40,384 nt of DNA from Planctomycetota bacterium (GTDB taxonomy: Bacteria > Planctomycetota > Planctomycetia > Gemmatales > Gemmataceae), in the NCBI GenBank assembly GCA_021807595.1, contig JAKBCS010000002.1, forward strand, positions 66,178 to 106,561, read 5' to 3'. The position numbers and the translations under genes are program-made. Below, one piece after another: positions 1 through 7,916 of the stretch (position 1 is its first letter; every line of letters starts with the position of its first letter). The notes under the pieces were generated by a model. The model was not told the origin of the DNA and made no database searches. It worked only from the letters and a program-made list of their open reading frames with translations.

Positions 1-2
1 CC

Positions 3-686
3 GTCTTGCCCTACTACGGCTACGCCCGCCAAGACCGCAAGGATGTGGGTCGCGTGCCGATCTCGGCCAAACTCGCCGCCGATCTCCTTTCCACGGCCGG
101 TGCCGACCGCGTTCTCGCCCTCGATTTGCACGCCGCGCAGATTCAGGGCTTTTTCAACATCCCGGTCGATCATCTTCACGCCAGCCCGGTCATCAACGAG
201 TACATTCGCGGTCTCAACATCCCCTCGAGCGAACTCGTCGTACTCAGCCCCGACGAAGGGAGCATCAAAAAAGCCTTGATGTATCAAAAGAAACTGGGCG
301 GCGCGATTGCCATTGTGGACAAGCGCCGCTCCAGCGCCACCGAGACCAAACAAGCGAATCTCATCGGTAGCTCCCTCGAAGGCAAGGTCGCGGTCATTTT
401 CGACGACATGATTTCGACGGCGGGAAGCGTTGTCGGCGCGGCGCACGTTGCCAAACGAAACGGGGCCCGCGAGGTTTATGCGTGTGCCACGCACGCCGTT
501 CTGTGCGGCCCCGCCATCGAACGCTTGCGCGACGCGCCGCTGCGGCAGGTCGTCGTCACCGATAGCATCCCCGTGCCGCCAAACAAGCAGCTGACCAATC
601 TAACCGTGCTGAGCGTGTCACGCCTCTTGGCCGACGCCATCGAACGCATACACTTCGATCGTTCGGTCAGCGAGTTGTTCGAGTGA
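3..686 (+). CDS. prs: Ribose-phosphate pyrophosphokinase (PRPP synthase), 5' truncated by the window edge
   Basis: The enzyme makes PRPP from ribose 5-phosphate and ATP in the cytoplasm, feeding purine, pyrimidine, His and Trp synthesis. The visible 227 residues are the C-terminal two thirds of a protein that is normally about 315 residues; the frame is open to the window start, so the TTG at 6 is an internal Leu and not a start. Seen in order: the ATP-site motif RQDRKDVGR near the left end, the class I signature DLHAAQIQGFF, the SPDEGSIKKA segment with the following KRR, and the PRPP-binding loop VIFDDMISTAGS. It ends at TGA and faces the next gene convergently, with a palindromic repeat between them. 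The family call is firm. Confidence 0.95.
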   Translation, partial: VLPYYGYARQDRKDVGRVPISAKLAADLLSTAGADRVLALDLHAAQIQGFFNIPVDHLHASPVINEYIRGLNIPSSELVVLSPDEGSIKKALMYQKKLGGAIAIVDKRRSSATETKQANLIGSSLEGKVAVIFDDMISTAGSVVGAAHVAKRNGAREVYACATHAVLCGPAIERLRDAPLRQVVVTDSIPVPPNKQLTNLTVLSVSRLLADAIERIHFDRSVSELFE

Positions 687-702
687 TCCGCCTCCATACG
701 AA

Positions 703-787
703 CCGTGCGAGATTTCAGAGCCGCGACGGTGAGGGAGCGGGGACAAAGCCTCGGAAAACCGCTCTCTGCCGGTTGCGGCTCGCACGG
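703..787. repeat. Palindromic intergenic element (GAGCCGCGAC family), possible bidirectional terminator
   Basis: Outer arms of 9 bp match perfectly (703-711 with 779-787). Inside them, inner arms 718-740 and 759-781 pair at 18 of 23 positions. The element fills most of the gap between two convergent genes. Its left inner arm and flank (711-746) recur, reverse-complemented, at 24361-24396 with about four differences, so this is a dispersed repeat and not a private terminator. No T-run follows either arm. Confidence 0.7.
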
Positions 788-819
788 ATCGACACGACGG
801 CGAGGGAGGATGTGGGCCA

Positions 820-1455
820 TTAGGGATAGGGTGCCGTCCATCGCGCCGGAGATATAGGAACCGGCGGCAGCACGGCCGCTTCGACGATGCGCGCGGCCGG
901 TATGCGCAACGGAATCGGGCGCTCTAAAGCCGGTGGCACGAAGTTGATCGTTACCCGGTTGCCCGACAAGGCCCGGACGCGGAGACTCTTTTCAACGGTG
1001 ATCCCGTCCTCGGTCCACTTCGCTTTCACGAGATAATTGTAGACGCGATTGGGGTCTAACTCCGGGGTTTCATACTCGCGGATGGAGCCGGTCGAGGTTG
1101 TCTTCCTGCCGTCGATGCTGACTTCGGCGTTGGCTGGCAGACGAACGCGGATGCGCGCCGGCAACTTCTGATCCGGTTTCTCCTCTTCGGCCCGTGGATT
1201 GTCTTCGCTGTAGTAATTCGGTTCGCCCGGTTGTTGGGCCGAGCCATAGGCCGGAGCGGCATCCGGAGCGGCGGCGCGTACAACCGGCGCGGCTGGAGTC
1301 GCGGCGTAGACCGGGACGTAACCCGTGCCCGGCACGAAACAATAGTAAAGAGTCGTTCGTGGCGGCGTTTGAGCCACGACGGGAGACGCGGCCCAAGCGA
1401 GAACGCAAGCCGCGAATCCAAGCCAAATCATCGCCGTCCGTTTGCTTCGCCACAT
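820..1455 (-). CDS. Secreted protein with TIGR03000-type planctomycete domain
   Basis: 211 residues. The ATG at 1455 is chosen over an upstream frame because GGGAGGTG lies about 7 bases before it and the product then starts with a clear signal peptide (MWRSKRTAM, then a hydrophobic stretch ending near VVAQ). A Pro/Ala-rich spacer follows. Residues of about 95-178 look like the TIGR03000 domain: a motif of the type RIRVRLPANAEVSIDG, then TGSIREYETPEL, an aromatic segment with KAKWTEDG, and a closing GNRVTINF. In this family the domain is small, probably beta-rich and of unknown function, and is largely restricted to planctomycetes. The C-terminal 30 residues are Pro-rich. Likely exported; no partner gene is evident. 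Confidence 0.8.
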   Translation of the reverse strand: MWRSKRTAMIWLGFAACVLAWAASPVVAQTPPRTTLYYCFVPGTGYVPVYAATPAAPVVRAAAPDAAPAYGSAQQPGEPNYYSEDNPRAEEEKPDQKLPARIRVRLPANAEVSIDGRKTTSTGSIREYETPELDPNRVYNYLVKAKWTEDGITVEKSLRVRALSGNRVTINFVPPALERPIPLRIPAARIVEAAVLPPVPISPARWTAPYP

Positions 1456-1659
1456 GATGGCACCTCCCTTTTGGCGTGCCTGGCTCGGCCTACCGCGCTG
1501 CAATCGGGGCGGGGTCGTGTCAGGTGGTTCTTCTCTATCCCCATTCTAAGTATACTTCGGAAGTTACCCGATGAACACTTCTTTTCTAAATCAATTCTTC
1601 ACAATTCTTGGGTATCCTACTTCACTCCTACACTGTTTTTCACCTACAGGGCAGGGTTT

Positions 1660-2181
1660 ATGAAGTTTCGCATTCGTCTCTTGGGAGTGATTCTTGCAAC
1701 TTTCGCGCCGTCTTTTGCCCAAGCGGATGTTCCCATCGAGCGTTCCGACCGCGTTCACGACAGGTGGGGCGACCGTTGTGGCTGGTGTGCCTTGGAGACG
1801 ATGGCCAACTATTTCGAAATCACCGAGTTGCATCAGCTGGCCGACAAGCACGCTGGCCCCGCCACACTGGCCGATTTAGAGTCAACCCTCGACGGTGTCA
1901 ATGTCAATTATCGCGCGCAAGATGCCGGTTGCCGCAACAAGCAGATCCTGAGCTACGCCGTGCGCGAGAATCTCGGTGCGATCGTTGGCTTTCGAGAGCG
2001 AACGCCCGGCGGGCAAAGGCATCTCGTCATCCTCGTCGATTATGGTCCCGACGCAGTGCGCGTTCTCGATTCCCAAGACGCCGACGGACGAGTCCGCACG
2101 ATGCCGCTGAAACGCTTCCTCTCGTGGTGGGACGGATCGGCTCTGGTTATTGAACCCGAAGAGGCCCAACGAATTAAATGA
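1660..2181 (+). CDS. Secreted cysteine-peptidase-like protein (C39-like or papain-like fold)
   Basis: 173 residues with a signal peptide (MKFRIRLLGV, then a hydrophobic run to about residue 21). The start is the ATG just after GGGCAGGG; the open frame extends much further upstream but only as antisense to the neighbouring gene. Candidate catalytic residues are Cys40 or Cys43 in RCGWCALETM, His121 in QRHLVILVDY and Asp137 in VRVLDSQD, the Cys-His-Asp order of C39 bacteriocin-processing and papain-like peptidases. The family's usual Gln ahead of the Cys is not obvious. No ABC transporter or bacteriocin precursor lies nearby, so a stand-alone periplasmic role is inferred. Substrate unknown. Confidence 0.65.
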   Translation: MKFRIRLLGVILATFAPSFAQADVPIERSDRVHDRWGDRCGWCALETMANYFEITELHQLADKHAGPATLADLESTLDGVNVNYRAQDAGCRNKQILSYAVRENLGAIVGFRERTPGGQRHLVILVDYGPDAVRVLDSQDADGRVRTMPLKRFLSWWDGSALVIEPEEAQRIK

Positions 2182-2183
2182 TC

Positions 2184-2522
2184 TCAGTGGGGATTGGGTA
2201 AGTACTTGATAACATGGACGGGGGCGATTGTTACCATTCCCTCGCCGATCATCGCGTCCAATTCCGTCAACAGTGGATCGACGCGCTCCGGAATGTCCAC
2301 GATCTCGATGCGAACGGGCAGATTCTCGCTCAATTCCAACAGGCGCGCGGTGTGCAAGCGATGGTGCGCCCCATAGCCTTCGACGCAGCGCATCACGGTG
2401 GCTCCGGCGATCTGTTTATTCTGGCAGAGTTGAACGATGGCGGAATACAGTGGGCGTCCGTGCCATTGATCCGTACCGTTCAGGTAGATGGTAACGAGAC
2501 GAGCCTCGATTTCAATCTTCAT
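2184..2522 (-). CDS. DUF190 family protein, partner of CrcB
   Basis: 112 residues, a typical length for DUF190. GAGG lies about 8 bases before the ATG at 2522, and the gene begins 14 bp after the crcB stop, so the two are almost certainly co-transcribed. Visible family features are an N-terminal beta strand (RLVTIYLNGTDQW), a conserved GATVMRCVEGYG segment, and the LPVRIEIVD strand followed by a helix. DUF190 proteins resemble small PII-like ferredoxin-fold proteins and are repeatedly found next to or fused with CrcB, which suggests an accessory or regulatory role in fluoride export. That role is inferred from context. Confidence 0.85.
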   Translation of the reverse strand: MKIEIEARLVTIYLNGTDQWHGRPLYSAIVQLCQNKQIAGATVMRCVEGYGAHHRLHTARLLELSENLPVRIEIVDIPERVDPLLTELDAMIGEGMVTIAPVHVIKYLPNPH

Positions 2523-2536
2523 GGCTGCAACCTCAC

Positions 2537-2929
2537 TCAGCGCGGCCAAAGCGCGTGGATCAGCGTAACGGCTAAGAGTACGGCGACAAAACCGGCCAAC
2601 ACACTCCCGGCGACATTTGCCAGGGCGAGCAGCCAGCTGCCGTCCCGGATGAGTTTGAACGTCTCCCACTCGAAAGTTGAAAACGTCGTGTAACCTCCGC
2701 AAAAGCCGGTACCGACGAGGAGATACCATTGCTGATGCTGCGGCGGCAGCCGTTCCAGAATGAGAACGGCGGCAATTCCAAGAATGAACGATCCGCTGAC
2801 GTTGATGACGAACGTACCCCAAGGCAACCCGCGCGCCCACGGCTGAACGGCAAACCAATTGCCGAGCCACCAGCGGGCGCACGTCCCCAATCCGCCGCCG
2901 AGAAAGAGCAGGAGCGTTTTCAAACTCAT
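2537..2929 (-). CDS. crcB: Fluoride-specific ion channel CrcB/Fluc
   Basis: 130 residues, the usual length of a single Fluc subunit that forms an antiparallel dimer in the inner membrane and lets fluoride out of the cell. Four hydrophobic segments are visible. Family signatures are GGGLGTCARWW in helix 1, WGTFVINVSGSFILG in helix 2 (with the conserved Asn), and GFCGGYTTFSTFEWE in helix 3, which carries the TTFS motif and the pore Phe. The Shine-Dalgarno is weak. The gene is upstream of, and nearly touching, a DUF190 gene. No crcB-motif (fluoride) riboswitch is recognisable in the leader, which is occupied by a repeat. Confidence 0.93.
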   Translation of the reverse strand: MSLKTLLLFLGGGLGTCARWWLGNWFAVQPWARGLPWGTFVINVSGSFILGIAAVLILERLPPQHQQWYLLVGTGFCGGYTTFSTFEWETFKLIRDGSWLLALANVAGSVLAGFVAVLLAVTLIHALWPR

Positions 2930-2938
2930 TCCCCGTGG

Positions 2939-3014
2939 CAGTAGTCAGCAGTCAGTAGAAAAGACGCAGATACCTGATTCCCACAACCTTCTAACTATTT
3001 CCTTCCGACTACTG
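2939..3014. repeat. CAGTAGTC-type intergenic repeat with inverted ends
   Basis: The left end reads as near-direct copies of a CAGTAGTC/CAGTCAGTAG phrase (2939-2958), and its 8-bp end pairs with GACTACTG at 3007-3014. It begins 10 bp upstream of the crcB start codon. The same phrase family, again with inverted ends, recurs at 30011-30068. Confidence 0.55.
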
Positions 3015-3154
3015 AGAGTCTGTTCCGAAAGCTCCCCTCTCCCCTGTACGCAGGGGAGAGGGGCTGGGGGGTGCGTTTTTGCGTGGGTTCTCGCCCCCTC
3101 ACCCCAACCCCTCTCCCCTCAGTACGGGGGAGAGAGGCTTCTGGAACGGACTCT
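3015..3154. repeat. MITE-like palindromic element with GGGGAGAGGGG core
   Basis: Imperfect terminal inverted repeats (3015-3032 with 3137-3154, about 15 of 18 paired) enclose two hairpins built from CCCCTCTCCCC/GGGGAGAGGGG, joined by a G-rich and a complementary C-rich strand (CCCTCACCCCAACCCC). There is no coding capacity. It lies between the 5' end of crcB and the 3' end of glgP. The core is shared with elements at 10824-11023, 23298-23369 and 35431-35459. Confidence 0.7.
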
Positions 3155-3170
3155 GAGTACCGACCTCATC

Positions 3171-5759
3171 TCATCCCCAACAGACGAGGCCCGGTTCGTA
3201 GGAGTTCGCTAAGTCGCCGTGACGCGGTAGGACGCGCACCGAGAAGCCGTGTTGTCCGCTCGTTTGACAAGGGAGGTTGGCATGAAATTCCCAAACGTGG
3301 TTCTTAGCCGCCCCCTGGGGGGTCATGCTGACGACACTCGCCTGTGCGATTTCGCCCATGGAATCGACCAGTCCGTGGAAGAGTTGCACCTCGACATCCT
3401 CTGGCGAAATGCGTCCGAGATTGACGCGCACCGTGACGGGCAGTTCCGCTCCGACGTGCATCGGATCCGCCGTGTTGACCTCGACGCCCTCCACTTTGAT
3501 CTGACTCCAACCCCGTTGGATTCCCTGACGCCATTGGGCAAGGGTATTGGCTTTCTGCAAGTTGTCGGCGCTTAGGCGCGTAAAGCGTTGGGCAGACGGG
3601 AGATAGCACGTCGAGAGATACTCGGCGACCATGCGGCCGGTGCTGAAGACGGGGCACAGGGTCATCATGGATCGCTTCATGCGTTTGAGCCAGCCGCGCG
3701 GCAATCCGTCCGACGAACGGGTGTAGAACAACGGGACGATCTCCTGTTCCAGCAGATCGTAAATGGCCCGCGATTCCACGTCGTCTTGATACGTCAAGTC
3801 GGTGTATTCTTCGCCCGCGCCGATGGCCCAGCCGTTTTCGCCGTCGTAGCCCTCGCACCACCAGCCATCGAGGATGCTTAAATTGAGTCCGCCGTTGCAG
3901 CAGACTTTCATGCCGCTGGTTCCCGATGCTTCGAGCGGACGGCGCGGATTGTTCAACCAGACATCGACGCCTTGCACCATGTAACGGGCGACATTGATGT
4001 CGTAATCTTCGAGGAAGACGATGCGGCGGCGCAACTCCGGACGGCGGGCGAACTGTAAAATCTCGGCGATTAGTTCCTTGCCGCCGTTGTCCTTGGGATG
4101 GGCTTTGCCGGAGAAGATGAATTGCACCGGGCGGTCTTTGTTGTTGACCAGCGCGACCAAGCGTTCCAGGTTGCGAAACACCAAGGTGCCGCGTTTGTAG
4201 GTGGCAAAACGGCGGGCGAAGCCAATGGTCAACGCTTCGGGGTCCAGCACTTCGTCGGCATGGGCGATCTCGGTGGGCAGGGCGGCGCGATTCTTCAATT
4301 GCAGCTTGAGGCGGGTGCGGGCGAAAGCGACCAGGCGTTCGCGGCGGCGTTCGTGGGTTCGCCACAATTCGGCATCGGGAATGTTTTCGACGCGCTTCCA
4401 CATGCCGGCTTCGCTGGGACGGCCATCGTGTGAGATGCCCATGTAACGATCGAACAGCTGAGCCATATCCGGCGAGACCCAACTGGCCGTATGGATGCCG
4501 TTCGTGATGGCCGCGATCGGTGCCTCGCTGACGGGCAGTTCCGACCAAATGTTCTTCCACATCTTGCGTGAGACGACGCCGTGCAGTTGGCTGACGGCGT
4601 TGGTGTTGTTGGCCAAGCGAATGGCCAAGACCGTCATCCCAAACGGCTCGTTTTGATCCGCCGGATTCTGCCGGCCCAAGCCGATAAACTCGTCGCGGCC
4701 GATTTTGAACGCGCCGATGTAACTACTGAGATAGTGTTCGATCAGTTGCGGCGCGAACACATCGTTGCCTGCGGGAACCGGGGTATGGGTGGTAAAGACG
4801 GTCCCAGCGGCCACGGCCTCGCGGGCCACTTGGAACGAGAGATTCGATTCCTGCATCAGCGCGCGGATGCGTTCCAAACCGCAAAAGGCACTATGCCCCT
4901 CGTTCATGTGGCAAACGGTAGGAGGTTTGCCCATGGCGCGCAGCGCCATCACCCCGCCGATGCCGAGGACCATCTCTTGACGGATGCGCATGTCGTTGTC
5001 GCCGCCGTACAGACGGGCCGTAATGGCGCGATCCTCCGTCGAATTGCGTGGAATGTTGGTATCGAGCAGATACAACGGAACCCGCCCCACCTGAATGCGC
5101 CAGACGCGCACATACACGTCGCGGCCAGGCATGGGCAAACGGATCGTCAACGGAGCGCCGTCATTCGTGGTCTCGGACAGCAGTGGAAGGTTGAAGAAAT
5201 CGTTTTCGGGATAGCGCTCTTGCTGCCAGCCGTCCACCGTTAGATATTGGCGGAAATAGCCTTCGCGGTACATCAAGCCGACGCCGACGAGCGGCAAGCC
5301 AAGATCGCTGGCACTCTTGAGGTGATCGCCGGACAGTACGCCGAGGCCGCCGGAATAGACGGGAACGCTCTGATGAATCCCGAATTCGGCGCTGAAATAG
5401 GCGATGCGCAACTCGCGCGCTAGTGCGCCGATGCCGTTGCGGCCCGGAGCGGCGTAGGTCTCTTGATACCAAGTATCGGCACTCATGTAGTTGTCGAACG
5501 CTTCTTCGACGCGATCCATGTGAGCCAAGAAGCCGTCGTCGTGAAGCAGTTCTTGAACGCGAACCGAACTGAGCGCGCCGAGCAGTTTGACGGGGCTATG
5601 ATCGAGCGTTTCCCAGGCTTCCACGTCGATGCGTCGAAACAGCGTGACCGCCTCATGGTTCCAGCACCACCACATATTGTAGGCGAGTTTGTGGAGCGGT
5701 TGGAGGCGTTCGGGTAAATGGGGCAGAACGGTAAACGTGCGAATCGGTCGAGACGCCAT
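3171..5759 (-). CDS. glgP: Alpha-glucan phosphorylase (glycogen/starch phosphorylase, DUF3417-containing type)
   Basis: 862 residues, matching the alpha-glucan phosphorylase subfamily of about 850 residues. It releases glucose 1-phosphate from glycogen-type glucans with a PLP cofactor. The N-terminal DUF3417 region opens with LPERLQPLHKLAYNMWWCWN (about residues 11-30). The PLP lysine is Lys618 in the motif EASGTSGMK, followed by NGGLNLSILDGWW. The HMNEGHSAF and AITNGIH segments are also family hallmarks. The C-terminus (HGFSVRVLPRH, then EPGLVCWG) is the usual ending. The ATG at 5759 is chosen because AGGA precedes it and DUF3417 starts there; an in-frame extension upstream has no family match. 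No other glycogen gene is in the window. Confidence 0.93.
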   Translation of the reverse strand: MASRPIRTFTVLPHLPERLQPLHKLAYNMWWCWNHEAVTLFRRIDVEAWETLDHSPVKLLGALSSVRVQELLHDDGFLAHMDRVEEAFDNYMSADTWYQETYAAPGRNGIGALARELRIAYFSAEFGIHQSVPVYSGGLGVLSGDHLKSASDLGLPLVGVGLMYREGYFRQYLTVDGWQQERYPENDFFNLPLLSETTNDGAPLTIRLPMPGRDVYVRVWRIQVGRVPLYLLDTNIPRNSTEDRAITARLYGGDNDMRIRQEMVLGIGGVMALRAMGKPPTVCHMNEGHSAFCGLERIRALMQESNLSFQVAREAVAAGTVFTTHTPVPAGNDVFAPQLIEHYLSSYIGAFKIGRDEFIGLGRQNPADQNEPFGMTVLAIRLANNTNAVSQLHGVVSRKMWKNIWSELPVSEAPIAAITNGIHTASWVSPDMAQLFDRYMGISHDGRPSEAGMWKRVENIPDAELWRTHERRRERLVAFARTRLKLQLKNRAALPTEIAHADEVLDPEALTIGFARRFATYKRGTLVFRNLERLVALVNNKDRPVQFIFSGKAHPKDNGGKELIAEILQFARRPELRRRIVFLEDYDINVARYMVQGVDVWLNNPRRPLEASGTSGMKVCCNGGLNLSILDGWWCEGYDGENGWAIGAGEEYTDLTYQDDVESRAIYDLLEQEIVPLFYTRSSDGLPRGWLKRMKRSMMTLCPVFSTGRMVAEYLSTCYLPSAQRFTRLSADNLQKANTLAQWRQGIQRGWSQIKVEGVEVNTADPMHVGAELPVTVRVNLGRISPEDVEVQLFHGLVDSMGEIAQASVVSMTPQGAAKNHVWEFHANLPCQTSGQHGFSVRVLPRHGDLANSYEPGLVCWG

Positions 5760-5946
5760 GCTTCCTACCTCGTTATCAACGTTTCCATCAATCGCGGACA
5801 TCCAATCCGTTTTGCGCGGCGATGCGGAACCACGGCGTCGTGGCCGTCTCGCAACTCTTTTCTCCGTCCTTGGAGAGAAAAGCCAACGCATTTGCTCAGC
5901 ATACCGCGATCCCTCAGATTTTCAATCGCGGTTTCCCCAACTCGTC

Positions 5947-7683
5947 TCAACGACCCATTTTCTCACGCTTGCGGTCGGGGCCGCGCAACTTCTCGAAGTA
6001 GCCTCGCGCCATGTCGCTCGCCGAACGGGGAAGCCGTTGGCGATCCAAGGCTTCCGGCTCCTCTTGCGCGGCGCGGCGGATCTCTTCGGTCATCTCCGCC
6101 GGTTTGCGCGGTCCTTTGAAACCGTCGCCGGGAACGTGGTCGATCACTTGAAGCCGTCCCTTGTCCAGGCTGGAGTGCGCCCATTCTTCCTTGACCGCGG
6201 TGTCGCCGTCTTTCGATTCGGGCCTACTCCCGGCTCCCGGCTGCGGTTTGCCGTCGAGAGCCTGACAAACCGCCTTGCGCGCTTGTTGCAACTGCCGCAC
6301 CTGGCGTTGCATTTCTTGGCATTCACCGTTGGGATCGAGCTGGGCCAGTCTTTCGGCGGCTTCGCCCAACTTCTTCGCCGCCTCGTCTTCTTTGCCTTCG
6401 TTGAGACACTTCCGACATTCGCCGAGTTTATTCGCCAGTTCTTGCAATTGCTCCCGCGTCTGTTCGTCGATTTTAGCGAGGTTCTTGTCGATCCGGTCCA
6501 GTTCGCGCTCCAGTTCCTCCTGGTTGAGCGCGCCTTTCCGCTGCATTTCCCGCAATCGTTCTTTCGCCTCATCGGAGCGCGTCAATCGTTCCAGTTTGTC
6601 CTTGATGTCTTGTAGTTGCTCGTCCATTTGCTCTCTTTGCTCTCGGCTTAGTTCCTGATCCTTGAGCTTGTTGAGCCGTTCGCGCATCTCCCGCTTTTGA
6701 TCCTCTGTGAGTTTGTCTTCCTTCATTTTTTTGCGAAGACGAGCAACCTCCTCATCCGCCTGCAACCGTTTACCGAGCCTCTCGGCTTCGTCGCGCGCTT
6801 GTTTTAGATCGCCGCGATCGAGTGCATCGTCGAGTTTTTTGGCGGGACCGTCCAGCTTCTCCTTATGGCCGAGTCGTTCGATCTGCTTCATCTGTTCCTT
6901 CAGAGCTTCGGCGCGGTCGGCCAATTCTTTCTCGCGTTTGCGTACTCTGTCCTCGGCTTCGGTCAGGTCCTTCACCAACGCCCTCGCTTGCTCCTGAGTG
7001 TCGCGAGGCTTCTGGGACAGCTTGTCCAACTCTGCTTCCAGACGTTGCAACTCCTCGGACTTGGGCCGTTCTCCCGGCTTTTTCTGGGTAGGGCGTTGCA
7101 AAGGACGAAACGCTTTGTCGATCTGTGCCTTGGCGAGGGGATTATCGACGAGCAGCGGATGAATGCTGGGGTGTGTCGGTGGGCGGTTCGGTTGAGAGAA
7201 GCAGACCAGTAACACCGACCCGGCAGCGGCGAACGGGAGCAGAACGGCCAATCGTGGTATGCGCAAGGGGAAGCGATCGCGCACACGCAACGGTTCGAGG
7301 CGAGCGTTGGCATCGGCGAGCAGCGCCTGTCCCGCCGGCGTGGCCGATTCTTTCGCGGACAGCAGCGCCGCGGTCGTCGTGCGCTCTTTGAGGAGAAAAC
7401 GCTCATCGAGAGCCAGTGCCGCCGCGACTCGCGATGGAATCCGCCTCAGGGTCAACAACAAGGCCAACGCGCTTCCCGCAGTGACGAAACCTCCTGCTAC
7501 CAACCAGCGCGAAGGCATCCCGGCATGCCGAACAACATACGGCTCCAGCAAAAACCAACCCGCGGCGCAAACGAGCGAACCGAGCCAGCAGCCCATCGTC
7601 CTCTCGACCAGGTTCTGCAGGAACAATCGTCGACGAACGCGATTGATTTGACGATCCAGCGGAGTAGACGATGTACGGGCCAC
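5947..7683 (-). CDS. Membrane-anchored coiled-coil protein, unrecognised function
   Basis: 578 residues starting at a GTG with GGGAGGAA about 8 bases upstream. Two hydrophobic segments (about 33-50 and 62-80) and a third (about 143-163) place the N-terminus in the membrane. Residues of about 190-480 are almost entirely charged heptad sequence rich in Glu, Lys, Arg, Leu and Gln, predicting long coiled coils outside the membrane. A short CRKC pair sits near residue 435. The C-terminal 100 residues are less helical, with Gly/Pro and an ARGYFEKLRG-like end. Similar proteins in planctomycetes often lie beside MoxR/VWA gene clusters (recalled, not tested here); no such cluster is present. Structural or scaffold role is a guess. 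Confidence 0.75.
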   Translation of the reverse strand: MARTSSTPLDRQINRVRRRLFLQNLVERTMGCWLGSLVCAAGWFLLEPYVVRHAGMPSRWLVAGGFVTAGSALALLLTLRRIPSRVAAALALDERFLLKERTTTAALLSAKESATPAGQALLADANARLEPLRVRDRFPLRIPRLAVLLPFAAAGSVLLVCFSQPNRPPTHPSIHPLLVDNPLAKAQIDKAFRPLQRPTQKKPGERPKSEELQRLEAELDKLSQKPRDTQEQARALVKDLTEAEDRVRKREKELADRAEALKEQMKQIERLGHKEKLDGPAKKLDDALDRGDLKQARDEAERLGKRLQADEEVARLRKKMKEDKLTEDQKREMRERLNKLKDQELSREQREQMDEQLQDIKDKLERLTRSDEAKERLREMQRKGALNQEELERELDRIDKNLAKIDEQTREQLQELANKLGECRKCLNEGKEDEAAKKLGEAAERLAQLDPNGECQEMQRQVRQLQQARKAVCQALDGKPQPGAGSRPESKDGDTAVKEEWAHSSLDKGRLQVIDHVPGDGFKGPRKPAEMTEEIRRAAQEEPEALDRQRLPRSASDMARGYFEKLRGPDRKREKMGR

Positions 7684-7718
7684 GAGCGTGTTCCTCCCGA
7701 TAGGTATCCGGTGAGGGT

Positions 7719-7748
7719 ATTATAATCGTCGGCGGTTGGAGGTTGCAA
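7719..7748 (-). promoter_or_regulatory. Candidate sigma70-type promoter for the coiled-coil gene
   Basis: On the minus strand TTGCAA (7743-7748) and TATAAT (7719-7724) are separated by 18 bp, with the predicted start about 30 bases before the GTG at 7683. The -10 box is perfect; the -35 box matches the consensus at four of six positions. No operator is evident. Confidence 0.45.
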
Positions 7749-7916
7749 CAAAAGTACGGTCGTGCCCGACGAGAGACGAGGGATCAACGAACTTCCAACG
7801 AGTATTCGGGACCGCCAAGATCGGTTACGGCCTTCGTCCGACGAAAAGACCCGCCGAACGCCTGAGGCAAAACTGCGCGGGTGAAGAGGTACGTCTCGTT
7901 TGTGAAGCGAGGGGAA

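Noticed and set aside
2930-3170. Fluoride riboswitch upstream of crcB
   Set aside because: No crcB-motif core could be seen; the region is made of two repeat elements.
3304-4560. A 418-codon open frame in the same strand region as glgP but another frame
   Set aside because: It overlaps the PLP site of the phosphorylase and reads as Arg/Pro/His-rich sequence typical of an out-of-frame translation.
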